Source of the DNA: Cyanobacteria bacterium SBLK
GTDB lineage: Bacteria; Cyanobacteriota; Cyanobacteriia; Cyanobacteriales; Spirulinaceae
Assembly: GCA_017746715.1 (NCBI GenBank)
Contig: JAGHZQ010000096.1
Location: forward strand, 1 to 64,000
DNA: 64,000 nucleotides
Direction of reading: 5' to 3'
This document shows positions 33,800 to 42,151 of this stretch, in pieces. The position numbers and the translations under genes are program-made. The stretch's first letter is position 1; each line of letters starts with the position of its first letter. Under the pieces are notes generated by a model. The model did not search any database, was not told the DNA's origin, and worked only from the letters and a program-made list of their open reading frames with translations.

Positions 33800-34411
33800 A
33801 TGAATTTAGCAGAAGGGGTTCAAGATCTTGCCTTTATCGTTTTAGCCGCCCTTGTCATCGCGGCTTCTTTAGGGGTTGTCTTGTTCGAGAAAATTGTTTA
33901 TTCGGCATTTTTACTAGGCTTGGTTTTTATCAGTATTGCCGGGCTTTATATATTACTCAATGCCGATTTTGTTGCGGCTGCACAGATATTGGTTTATGTC
34001 GGTGCGGTTAATGTTTTAATCCTGTTTGCTATCATGTTAGTGAACAAACAAGAAGCATTTTCCCCCGTAAAAAATCGTTGGATTCGTCAAGGTGCAACGG
34101 CAGTCGTTTGCGCGGGTTTATTTGCTTTATTGGGAACGATGGTTTTGGCCACGCCTTGGGCGATCGATGAAACGGTGGATACCACAAGTACCCTCATCAC
34201 CATCGGCAAGCACTTTTTCAGCGATTTTCTTTTGCCTTTTGAGTTAGCTTCAGTATTGCTATTAATGGCAATGGTCGGGGCAATTATTTTGGCACGTCGA
34301 GATTTTATTCCCGAAGTTACCGCAACCGATCGAGAACCGCAACCCGATTTAACCTTACCGGAACGCCCTCGAGATGTGGCGGCGATCGCGAGTAATTCTC
34401 CTGAAATTTAA
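33800..34411 (+). CDS. ndhG: NAD(P)H-quinone oxidoreductase subunit 6 (NdhG)
   Basis: A protein of 203 aa with five hydrophobic helices. Family motifs: GVVLFEKIVYSAFLLGLVFI, ADFVAAAQILVYVGAVNVLI (the pi-bulge helix of the ND6 subunit) and ELASVLLLMAMVGAIILARR. The C-terminal ~35 residues are hydrophilic. It is a membrane-arm subunit of NDH-1 and belongs to the ndhAIGE block. Confidence 0.97.
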   Translation: MNLAEGVQDLAFIVLAALVIAASLGVVLFEKIVYSAFLLGLVFISIAGLYILLNADFVAAAQILVYVGAVNVLILFAIMLVNKQEAFSPVKNRWIRQGATAVVCAGLFALLGTMVLATPWAIDETVDTTSTLITIGKHFFSDFLLPFELASVLLLMAMVGAIILARRDFIPEVTATDREPQPDLTLPERPRDVAAIASNSPEI

Positions 34412-34578
34412 CAATGGGGAATGTTTTGTACGATGTTAAAGTACAAGGCCGAATCGGAAGGGAAAGTTTATCTCGAAGTAGATCGATTCTATCTAACGCG
34501 ATCCCCTGTGAATAGGGAAGCTGCTATCGAATCAAAGATTACGATAGCGGTAGTTCACTCTCTCAACATTCAAGGTTC

Positions 34579-34890
34579 ATGCACTTACAACTTCAGTATT
34601 TTCTTATTTTAGCGGCGGCTTTATTTTGTATTGGGATTTATGGTTTAGTCACCAGTCGTAATGCCGTTCGCGTTCTCATGTCGGTGGAATTACTTCTCAA
34701 TGCCGTCAATCTCAATTTAATGGGTTTTTCTAACTATTTAGACCCGACGGCAATCAAAGGACAAGTTTTTACCACTTTTGTGATTGCCGTGGCAGCAGCA
34801 GAAGCGGCAGTCGGTCTGGCTATTATTCTCGCCATTTATCGCAACCGAGAGACGATTGATATGGAACAATTTAATCTCTTGAAATGGTAG
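34579..34890 (+). CDS. ndhE: NAD(P)H-quinone oxidoreductase subunit 4L (NdhE)
   Basis: A protein of 103 aa with three helices and the ND4L pattern: CIGIYGLVTSRNAVRVLMSVELLLNA (glutamate within helix 2), NLMGFSNYLDP, and AVAAAEAAVGLAIILAIYRN. It is the smallest membrane-arm proton-channel subunit of NDH-1 and the last gene of the block. The 167-bp spacer after ndhG has no convincing gene. Confidence 0.97.
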   Translation: MHLQLQYFLILAAALFCIGIYGLVTSRNAVRVLMSVELLLNAVNLNLMGFSNYLDPTAIKGQVFTTFVIAVAAAEAAVGLAIILAIYRNRETIDMEQFNLLKW

Positions 34891-34986
34891 CAAAATCAGC
34901 GATCGCTGTTGGATTCTCTCAACGCTACCAATATTCGCACGCAGCAGAAGTTTTGCCTCTGCTGTTTTTTATGGTATTTTTCAGCA

Positions 34987-35901
34987 ATGTCAAAAATCGA
35001 ATGGCCTCCCCCTTTAAAACCGGGAGATTTACTCAAAATCGTTTCTCCAAGCGGCCGGTTAAAAGAACGCGATCGCTTTGACCGAGGCGTGGAAATCTGG
35101 CGCGATCGCGGCTATCGTCTAGAATACACGGAGCATTGGGACAAAAGTTACAACTATCTTGCCGGAACCGACGAACAACGCCGCGAAAGTCTCGCCGAAG
35201 CATGGTTTGACCCAGAATGCAAGGGGATTCTCTGCGCCCGAGGCGGTTATGGAACGATGCGTTTATTGGAAAATTGGCAATGGCAGAGTCAGTCATCCGT
35301 GGGTAAATGGTTACTTGGGTTTTCGGATATAACCGGACTTTTGTGGGGTTTAATGAGTGAAAACAGAGGCGGAGGCGTTCATGCTCCGGTATTGACGACT
35401 TTGGGAACGGAACCGGATTGGTCATTGCAACGATGCTTCGATCTTGTGGAGGGTCGTCCTCTCGAGGCGATCGCGGGACGAGGATGGGGAGGAGGCAAAA
35501 TCCGAGGGCGTTTATTACCGGCCAATTTAACCGTTGCCACTCACTTATTGGGGACGCCCTGGCAACCTTCCTTAGAGAATGCGATCGTGGCGTTGGAAGA
35601 TGTGGCAGAAGCACCCTACCGTCTCGATCGCATGCTGACTCAATGGCGACTTCTAGACGCATTTAAGGGCGTTGTGGGGATTGCTTTGGGTCGCTTTTCC
35701 CAATGTGAGAGCAACCCGGACGAGTGGACGGTGGAGGAGATGTTACGCGATCGCCTTGGCGATTTGAATATTCCCATTGTCTCCGATTTGCCTTTCGGTC
35801 ACGATGGGGTCAATGCAGCTTTACCCGTCGGGGTGATAGCAGAATTGGATGGCGATCGCGGTACTCTTGCGATTGCTGGCTCCATAAAACAGTCAAAATG
35901 A
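34987..35901 (+). CDS. LD-carboxypeptidase (peptidase family S66)
   Basis: A protein of 304 aa from the ATG at 34987 (MSKIEWPPPLKPGD), the position of the usual family start; the frame is open 78 bp further upstream. Motifs: LKIVSPSGRL, ILCARGGYGTMRLL, nucleophile Ser in LLGFSDITGLLWG, ALEDVAEAPYRLDRML with the catalytic Glu, and FGHDGVNAALPVG with the catalytic His. LdcA enzymes cut the terminal D-Ala from murein tetrapeptides during wall recycling; MccF-type members cleave microcin C, so that alternative is open. It is downstream of ndhE by about 100 bp and may be co-transcribed. Confidence 0.92.
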   Translation: MSKIEWPPPLKPGDLLKIVSPSGRLKERDRFDRGVEIWRDRGYRLEYTEHWDKSYNYLAGTDEQRRESLAEAWFDPECKGILCARGGYGTMRLLENWQWQSQSSVGKWLLGFSDITGLLWGLMSENRGGGVHAPVLTTLGTEPDWSLQRCFDLVEGRPLEAIAGRGWGGGKIRGRLLPANLTVATHLLGTPWQPSLENAIVALEDVAEAPYRLDRMLTQWRLLDAFKGVVGIALGRFSQCESNPDEWTVEEMLRDRLGDLNIPIVSDLPFGHDGVNAALPVGVIAELDGDRGTLAIAGSIKQSK

Positions 35902-35915
35902 ATTTTTGCGATCGT

Positions 35916-36776
35916 TTATTCTTCCTGCGAGGCTTCGATTTGCGCGAGGAGTTGCTGAGTTATGGGATGGTTGCTGAGTTGGTCTTTTTGTCCGGCTGCA
36001 ACAGCACTGTGCAGGCAACCCATAAAATTTTTCAACACAGTTTGAGTGAGAGGATACTCAATTGATGCAGTTGATAAAATCCTTGTCTTTCTCGCTCCAG
36101 TAAACTCAACTTGCACAAAACTCCATCGCGAATCTTTTCCAGTGCTTCCCTTTTTCCCTCTAAAAAGCATTCTTCTACCAAAGACCAAGAAATCGGTGCA
36201 AGAGCAAATAAACTCAATAAACAAGCCACGATTTTCGCCTCTTTCGATAATGCTTGCCAACTTAACTCAAATGCGTCTCGTATTCCCCTTTCCGCAGTCG
36301 CTGTTGTAATGGGCTTTTCTAACGCTTCTTGTGCTAATCTTTGCTCCTGCAAGCGTCCTTTCATTTCTGCCAATGATAAATCTTTTCGCTCTGCTAAATA
36401 CTGCCCCACTAACTCCAATCCCAACGGCAAACGCCCCAGCCACTCACACAAATCCTTTGCTCTCTCCGGTTCTGCCGCGATTCTCTCTTCTCCTGCAAGT
36501 TCCCCCAATAATTCCAACGCCGCAGACTCCTCCAAAACCTCCAATACCAGAGAGCCAAAAGAATGAGATAAATCCTTTTTCCGCGTCGTCACGACCATCT
36601 TAAACCGCGATCGCTTCGGAGGCAAATCGGTTTTCATTGACCGAAACCGCACCCTTCACCGCATTATTGTCGATTTGAACAGAGCGATATTCTTGGGATG
36701 CGTCGATCTTGACATCTCTTCCCACATCCTGAATATTCGGACTGCGATCGCCTTGTGATGATTGCGACTGACTCAT
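35916..36776 (-). pseudogene. Remnant of an NB-ARC ATPase protein
   Basis: Three pieces in different frames. (1) 36776-36603: a start MSQSQSSQGDRSPNIQDVGR with a low-complexity IDNNAVKGAVSVNENRF stretch, stopping soon after. (2) 36652-36032, another frame: FKMVVTTRKKDL, ALELLGELAG, LCEWLGRLPLGLELVGQYL and FELSWQALS, the C-terminal part of an NB-ARC/AP-ATPase domain. (3) ~36100-35916: QTVLKNFMGCLHSAVAAGQ, HPITQQLLAQIEASQEE, a tail typical of TPR-containing NB-ARC proteins. The P-loop half of the ATPase and the repeat domain are missing, so the gene is inactive. It probably once encoded a STAND-type signalling or defence protein. Confidence 0.75.
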
Positions 36777-36925
36777 CCAATCTTCCTCACGACTCCTTCA
36801 TTATGCGCCTTCCGATTCGAAGTTGTCAGCACGGGAAAGATAGAACCCTCAACGCGATCGCAAAAGTTTCCCTTACGCGACTGCCTTAGCGATCGCATTG
36901 ATAACCGATAACTGATCGGCGATCG

Positions 36926-37942
36926 CTATTCTTCTTTGTTTTGAAAGCGATCGATTAAGGCCTCGCGAGACAATTGTAAAAGAAGGGGCGTAAACTCTTC
37001 AGAAGGTAACTTGAGAATAGATGTGGCGATCGCGGCGAGGGATTCATCAATCTCCCCAAAACGAACCCGGAAAATATTTTCAATTAGGCGTTGGGTGGCT
37101 TCCTTTTCCCCCTCTTCTCGACCTTCTTGTTTGCCTTGCTGAAAACCTTGCTGAAGACCTTCTTGTTTACCTTGCTGAAGACCTTCTTGTTTACCTTGCT
37201 GAAGACCTTCTTCTTTAGCTTGTTGGCGAATTTCTGCCATTGCCTCTTCATACATTTGTGTCAAGGTCATAATTAACTCCTCATCATCGCGATCTAAATC
37301 TCGTTCTTTATTTTGTCGTTTGGCTAACAGAGAAATGAGTTCTTTCACTAATTTTACAACATTGCTTCGAAAACGATTCTCTCGAGGCAATGCTTCGAGT
37401 TCTCCGATCGCTCGTTGCTGTACCCGTCCTCGTCCCAACAGCCGCAACCAGAGGGTTTCTGGGGTTGAGGACAATTGATGAATCGCAATAATCGCCGTTT
37501 TCAAGGCTGTCCCCAAATAGTAAATGCCTTGTTCTCCCTCTTTTGGAGATGGTTGAAAGCCAAACCGTTGCAATAAGTTCGGGGATGCGGTTGGGGTAAG
37601 TATCCAAAGCTGAGGCAACTCCGTATCGTTCGCGGAACTTTTTGTTCGTTTTGCCTCTCGCTCAAATTCCGAGATAATCACAAACAATTTAATCATGCAA
37701 GTGCGAATATCGCTCGGTGCTACAGGATTGCGGAAAGGTTCAAGGAGTGCGGGTGTTGTTATCAGTTGTCCTAACAATCCCCAATCTTTCCTTTGTTCTC
37801 TTCCAGAAGGGGAAGGCGTAAAGAAAAGGTCGATTTGACGACCTTCTGCGTGAATTTCCTTGCTGGTTTCGACCGTACCGAGAGGAGAAAGGAGTTCGCT
37901 GAGATACTGCTTGGCAAATTGATCGTGAAGAAAACGAGTCAC
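36926..37942 (-). CDS. Rpn/PD-(D/E)xK-type protein of unknown function with GLQQGKQE repeats
   Basis: A protein of 338 aa from a GTG. The N-terminus (MTRFLHDQFAKQYLSELLSP, then EIHAEGRQIDLFFTPSP) matches cyanobacterial Rpn/transposase_31-like proteins that carry a PD-(D/E)xK nuclease fold. The middle has QLWILTPTASPNLLQRFGF. Residues ~240-275 contain repeats of GLQQGKQE, encoded by a 24-bp tandem DNA repeat (about 37128-37213), in a charged helix. The end resembles DUF4351 (RFGEIDESLAAIATSIL, EFTPLLLQLSREALIDRF). The role is unknown; related proteins promote recombination. The repeat number probably varies by slippage. Confidence 0.75.
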   Translation of the reverse strand: MTRFLHDQFAKQYLSELLSPLGTVETSKEIHAEGRQIDLFFTPSPSGREQRKDWGLLGQLITTPALLEPFRNPVAPSDIRTCMIKLFVIISEFEREAKRTKSSANDTELPQLWILTPTASPNLLQRFGFQPSPKEGEQGIYYLGTALKTAIIAIHQLSSTPETLWLRLLGRGRVQQRAIGELEALPRENRFRSNVVKLVKELISLLAKRQNKERDLDRDDEELIMTLTQMYEEAMAEIRQQAKEEGLQQGKQEGLQQGKQEGLQQGFQQGKQEGREEGEKEATQRLIENIFRVRFGEIDESLAAIATSILKLPSEEFTPLLLQLSREALIDRFQNKEE

Positions 37943-38019
37943 TGATTAATGAAGAATTAGTCAATGAAAATAGCATAGCAGAAGTCGAGACAAATGTTCT
38001 AGCCGAGATTGAGAGAGGC

Positions 38020-38394
38020 TCATTCTTTTTCTAAATTCAGTAAATGCTGTACCGTAGAAATCAGTTCGTGAGCCTTAAACGGTTTGACGAGATAAGCATC
38101 TGCTCCTTGCTTCAATCCCCAGTAGCGATCGATCTCCGTGGACTTCGAAGAACAAAGAATAACTTGAATGTCTTTTGTAGCGGGATGAGACTTCAATTTA
38201 CGACACAATTCGTAACCATTGAGTTTGGGCATAATGATGTCGAGGATAATAGCATCGGGGCGTTCTTTTTTGATCTTTTGGATTGCCTCGACTCCATCTC
38301 TTGCCGAAGTCACGGTAAAATTTCTACTTGCAAGCCATTGAGAAATAATACAGCGCTGAGTTCGGCTATCTTCAACAACTAAAATCGTACTCAT
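38020..38394 (-). CDS. CheY-like response regulator (PilH-like)
   Basis: A protein of 124 aa consisting of a single receiver domain: acidic pair in VVEDS, phospho-acceptor Asp in AIILDIIMPKLNGYELC, Ser in ILCSSK, and Lys in YLVKPF. There is no output domain. The sequence resembles the small regulators of cyanobacterial pilus/phototaxis chemosensory systems (PilH, TaxP2). A CheW-like gene lies on the same strand 970 bp upstream, with a LuxR-type regulator between them, so a taxis role is likely. Its sensor kinase is not in this window. Confidence 0.9.
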   Translation of the reverse strand: MSTILVVEDSRTQRCIISQWLASRNFTVTSARDGVEAIQKIKKERPDAIILDIIMPKLNGYELCRKLKSHPATKDIQVILCSSKSTEIDRYWGLKQGADAYLVKPFKAHELISTVQHLLNLEKE

Positions 38395-38727
38395 GGTTTC
38401 CTATGCCCCATTGTTTCGGGTTTGAGATTGTGTTGGTCGGTTGTCCGATGAATTTATTCTAGGGTTAAGAGGCTCTATCCCCCATGAGGCAGGAGTCCTC
38501 AATTTAATTTAGGACTTTTATCCCATCCCCTTTAGGACTGTAGATGCTTGCAAGACGCTTGGACAATGATTACGCTAAGGAACAAACCCGTAAGTGTTGA
38601 CCCAACGCTTGCCCGAGTTCGCGAAATCACCCGCTATCGGGCAGAGCGAGTTAAAAATATTGTAGCAGAAATCTTTTGGGGGCTATATACTCCCCATGCG
38701 AGTTATTAAAACTTAGCAATACTGAAA
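38395..38727. other. Intergenic region between divergent response regulators
   Basis: This 333-bp region must hold the promoters of both flanking regulators. It contains an inverted repeat AGTCCT / AGGACT with 11-nt loop (about 38488-38516), with a third TAGGACT copy shortly after, and TGGGG...CCCCA near 38678-38697, close to the LuxR-type gene. I see no gene in it. Confidence 0.4.
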
Positions 38728-39369
38728 ATGATCCGCGTTTTAATCGTTGACGACCAACCCATAATCCGTCGTGCTTTAAAATTACTCTTGGCGGAGGAAA
38801 AGACCGTGAAAATTATTGGAGAAGCAGAGAACGGAGCAAAAGCGATCGCGGAGGTAGAACGCTTAAACCCCGATGTTGTTTTAATGGATATTTTAATGCC
38901 CATTTTGGATGGGGTACAAGCGACTCGAGAAATTTGCCAGCGTTTTGAGAATGTGCGCGTTTTAATTTTAAGTATCGACGATGATGACGAGTATATTGCT
39001 CAAGCACTCCGCTATGGTGCGGATGGTTATTTATTAAAAACAACGCCTCCTGATGAATTGGCCTTTGCCATTCAAGCCGTACAAAAAGGTTATACTCATT
39101 TGGGACCGGGTTTAGGAAAGAAAATTATCGCCCAAATCCCCGATCCGATGTTTGGTTCGGGAGCAAATTGGGAGAAACTGACCCCGAGAGAACGAGAAAT
39201 TTTATCTTTAATCGCCAAAGGTGCAAACAATCGAGAAATTGCCAAAACCCTATACATTTCTGAGAAAACCGTCAAAAATCACGTGACCAGCATTCTGCAT
39301 CGGTTGAATTTGCGCGATCGCACCCAAGCAGCTATCTTCGCTCATTCTCGTTCTGCCAATAGCAGTTAA
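38728..39369 (+). CDS. NarL/FixJ-family response regulator
   Basis: A protein of 213 aa. Receiver domain: VDDQP acidic pair, phospho-acceptor Asp in VVLMDILMPILDG, and Lys in LLKTTPP. C-terminal LuxR-type helix-turn-helix: LTPREREILSLIAKGANNRE and SEKTVKNHVTSILHRLNL. It binds DNA when phosphorylated. Its kinase is not adjacent. The gene ends 4 bp inside the convergent CheW-like gene. Confidence 0.93.
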   Translation: MIRVLIVDDQPIIRRALKLLLAEEKTVKIIGEAENGAKAIAEVERLNPDVVLMDILMPILDGVQATREICQRFENVRVLILSIDDDDEYIAQALRYGADGYLLKTTPPDELAFAIQAVQKGYTHLGPGLGKKIIAQIPDPMFGSGANWEKLTPREREILSLIAKGANNREIAKTLYISEKTVKNHVTSILHRLNLRDRTQAAIFAHSRSANSS

Positions 39370-40250
39370 TTCGTGCTATTTATAATCGTCTGGGGATTGA
39401 GAACCACGCGTCCGGTTTGTTGGAGATATCCGGCGATAAAACGTTCGAGTTGTGGGGTAAATAAACCCACGGGAGACTGAAACCTTTGGGGATCGAGAGA
39501 CTCGATCTCGTCAATGCCTTTCACCACCAACCCCAAGACCCGATTTTCAAGACGAACGACAAGAATATTAAGAGAAGTCTCTAAAGTAGCAGGTTCGTCT
39601 CCTAATCCCAATTGGCGATCGAGATCGAGCGTCCACAACATTTCTCCTCGCCAATTGTAAATCCCCAAAACAAATTCTGGCATATCGGGAATGGCGAGAA
39701 TCTGTGTCGGACTGATTCGCAAAATTTCTTGAATATTTTCGACCGGGAATAAGGCTGCATTTTCAATGGCGATTTGACAGCTCAAAAATTTCTCTTCCCT
39801 CGGGGGAGCAGGAAGAACGCGATCGCTTCGTTCGTTCGTTTTCGCGGTTTGTTCATCCAGTGAAAATTCTACAATCGAGTCATCTAAAGAAGACCCCGAT
39901 TCCAACCAAGACTCCAAATCGATTGCAATGCGAGTATTGTCGATTTCGAGGTGCTCTTGCCAAGCGGGCCGGCCTTGACCTTTAATATATCCAACAATTT
40001 CCGCTCCGTTCAGGGATTGAATTCGCAGTTGCTTGAGTCCCTTTTCGATAATTGCCAAACTGAACGCACGCTCGGGAATGCTTGTTGCTTCGAGGTTAAC
40101 CACGAGAATATTTCCTTGCCATGCCACTCTCGCGCTAATGCCTCGGGTTTTTAGTTTATGATTGAAGAGTGATGCGATCGCTTTGGGATTGCCTTCGCGC
40201 ACCAGTTGTAAAATTCGCTTTTGTTCTAGTTGTGCCTGCTGACTCGTCAT
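39366..40250 (-). CDS. CheW-domain protein with cyanobacterial N-terminal extension
   Basis: A protein of 294 aa from the ATG at 40250 (a TTG three codons upstream is less likely). Residues ~10-105 form a domain seen in other cyanobacterial proteins (VREGNPKAIASLFNHKLKTR, GISARVAWQGNILVVNLEA). Residues ~150-285 are a CheW fold: FPVENIQEILRIS, PEFVLGIYNWRGEML, LDLDRQLGL, and RVLGLVVKGIDEIESLDP. CheW proteins bridge chemoreceptors to the CheA kinase. With the nearby CheY-like regulator it suggests a pilus/phototaxis sensory complex whose receptor and kinase lie elsewhere. Confidence 0.85.
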   Translation of the reverse strand: MTSQQAQLEQKRILQLVREGNPKAIASLFNHKLKTRGISARVAWQGNILVVNLEATSIPERAFSLAIIEKGLKQLRIQSLNGAEIVGYIKGQGRPAWQEHLEIDNTRIAIDLESWLESGSSLDDSIVEFSLDEQTAKTNERSDRVLPAPPREEKFLSCQIAIENAALFPVENIQEILRISPTQILAIPDMPEFVLGIYNWRGEMLWTLDLDRQLGLGDEPATLETSLNILVVRLENRVLGLVVKGIDEIESLDPQRFQSPVGLFTPQLERFIAGYLQQTGRVVLNPQTIINSTN

Positions 40251-41130
40251 CTTTTTCAATGTCCCTCTTCTTTTTTAGTTGTAGCGCGATCTCGCTCCCT
40301 TGAAAATAAAATTTTTTTTTGCAAATTCTTCACGAGTGAGATGAGTTGTGTTAATGTAATACTAAGGGTTTCTAAGATTTCCTGAACTCATTTGGCGAAC
40401 ATTCATCTGATGTCCCAGATTTGATGTCTCGAACAGGATGAGAATTCAATAAGCCGTGATTGCATGGAATCTTATTTTCGAAGGAAAAACTAGCTTTAGT
40501 CTCTAATTTTAGTTTTCCCTTAATGCGATTGTAAAAAAAATAGAGCTTTTTAAAGAGCCTTTGCCAAACTTTCTTTTTAAAGAGATTGGTAGATTAACTT
40601 AATATCAAGGAATTAATCTCCTAGGTTTCTCACTTAAGATTTGAACTCTGAGATATAAGTTTGATGTCTGAAAATGAAAATCATTGAGTTTTCATTGGAA
40701 GTTTGTTCGCAAAATAAAGAACAAACTCTTAAGAGGAAATTTTGGTAAATATCTTAGAGCTTAGTTAGAGCGACGAAATACGATTGAGGACAAAAACGAT
40801 TGGTGCGGTCGAACCTTCTGGGTCGCGATTGTCTTCACGGTGCTCGAACGGTTTTATTTTTCGATCGCGCTTGTTGAATTTCTGCAAAGCATTGTGGGAG
40901 AAGTGCCTAGCACTTGTGGCCCAACTTCTGCGTTGGGAAATTCTGTCCGACTAGAAGACCAGCAAAAAATGTAGTGGGTGGAAAGAGGAGGAGCTGGAAG
41001 CGTAATTCAGTTTCTTGTAATTCAATTTTTTGCCAATGGTTTTGCGATCGCAGAACGTAAATCCAAAGCAGGCAGATTGGATGGATTTGGATCGGGACAA
41101 TGTTTTTGGCGTTGCTTTGGAGGTGGGCTT
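40251..41130. other. Long AT-rich intergenic region with hairpins
   Basis: About 880 bp without a convincing gene. It holds an imperfect hairpin (40483-40518), a 12-bp direct repeat CTTTTTAAAGAG (40546 and 40573), and two perfect hairpins in tandem (AAGTGC-CTA-GCACTT at 40901-40915 and CCCAAC-TTCTGC-GTTGGG at 40920-40937). The last pair could belong to a structured RNA or to the leader of the small membrane protein that follows. No known ncRNA was recognised. Confidence 0.4.
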
Positions 41131-41250
41131 ATGATGATTCTTTTGGTAGCAACAGGCTACCTATTCCTGATTTATTGTTTGTTAATGCTGGCCGGACGAA
41201 AGAGTAAAACAGAACGGCCAGCACCTCGTAGGATTCAATCTGGGAGTTGA
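41131..41250 (+). CDS. Possible small membrane protein, 39 aa
   Basis: A short frame begins with ATGATG at 41131, 7 bp after GGAGGTG, a strong Shine-Dalgarno sequence. It encodes one hydrophobic helix (MMILLVATGYLFLIYCLLML) and a basic tail (AGRKSKTERPAPRR). An in-frame longer version from 40978 would have a poor N-terminus. I do not recognise it. Single-helix proteins of this size are common in cyanobacteria, but so are chance frames. Confidence 0.35.
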   Translation: MMILLVATGYLFLIYCLLMLAGRKSKTERPAPRRIQSGS

Positions 41251-41276
41251 TCGTCCCGGATCGTTCCAACTGAGAT

Positions 41277-42116
41277 TTATAAGTCTACCGAATTCAGAGG
41301 CATTGATGCAAGTCGTGCGGAAGAAAGGTAGACTTTTTCTACATTTGGCGCTTCTTGAAGCCACTGTCGGGATAATTGAGAAAAACGCTGGGGATCGCCA
41401 CTGACACAAAAACGCGTTGGATGTTTCTCGCGAGTATTGTCCAGCCCCAACAATTTGAGTTCGCGCAATGCCGCTTTGGCAACATAATAAGCTGGATTGA
41501 CCAAACAAACGCGAGAGGGCAAAATCGTTTTTAAGACAGGAGCAAGATGGGGATAGTGAGTGCAACCGTAGATTAAAGTATCGATTTGACGATCGAGCAA
41601 GGGCTGGAGATAATCCATCGCCACTTGACGGGTATAGGGATGATAAATGCGATTTTCTTCAATGAGGGGAACGAATTCCGGACAACTCACCTGCCAAACG
41701 CGAACGTCGGCATCGATTTCTAGAATGGCTTGACGATAAGCATTGCTGGCAACCGTTGCCGGGGTCGCGATCGCGCCGATGCGACGACCTTGACGAACGG
41801 CGGCCCGCGCTCCCGGTAAAATTAAGCCGAGAATCGGGAAATCAAAGAGGGCTCTCACTTCATCCAAAGCCAAGGCAGAACTGGTATTGCAAGCCATAAC
41901 GACCATTTTTACGCCTTCCCCTGCCATCCACGTTAAAATTTCGAGGACGAACTGGAGAATTTCTGCCTTCGATCGCTTTCCATAGGGCAATCGTGCCGTA
42001 TCCCCAAAATAAAGAATCGATTCTCTTGGCAACTGTCGTTCGAGTTCCTTGAGAACGGTTAAGCCTCCCACACCACTATCAAAAACGCCAATGCGTTTTT
42101 CTTGGAATTCGTTCAT
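41277..42116 (-). CDS. murI: Glutamate racemase MurI
   Basis: A protein of 279 aa from the ATG at 42116. Motifs: IGVFDSGVGGLTVLKEL, YFGDTARLPYG, first catalytic Cys in VVMACNTSSALAL, and second in IYGCTHYPHL. It makes D-glutamate for peptidoglycan, cytoplasmic. It is encoded directly downstream of the AMIN-domain amidase (35-bp spacer), a pairing I know from other cyanobacteria. It is clearly distinct in sequence from the racemase-family protein of the NRPS operon. Confidence 0.96.
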   Translation of the reverse strand: MNEFQEKRIGVFDSGVGGLTVLKELERQLPRESILYFGDTARLPYGKRSKAEILQFVLEILTWMAGEGVKMVVMACNTSSALALDEVRALFDFPILGLILPGARAAVRQGRRIGAIATPATVASNAYRQAILEIDADVRVWQVSCPEFVPLIEENRIYHPYTRQVAMDYLQPLLDRQIDTLIYGCTHYPHLAPVLKTILPSRVCLVNPAYYVAKAALRELKLLGLDNTREKHPTRFCVSGDPQRFSQLSRQWLQEAPNVEKVYLSSARLASMPLNSVDL

Positions 42117-42151
42117 ATTCAAATGTTATTGGTTATTTGATTATTAACAAA

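Noticed and set aside
34421..34612. A 63-codon frame between ndhG and ndhE
   Set aside because: No Shine-Dalgarno sequence, no recognisable product, and it overlaps the ndhE start; I treat it as chance.
37128..37213. Regular 24-bp repeats as a possible CRISPR array
   Set aside because: Units are contiguous with no spacers and stay in frame inside a coding region.
40795..40850. tRNA-like GGTCGAACC and hairpin sequence
   Set aside because: No acceptor stem or anticodon arm can be drawn; not a tRNA.
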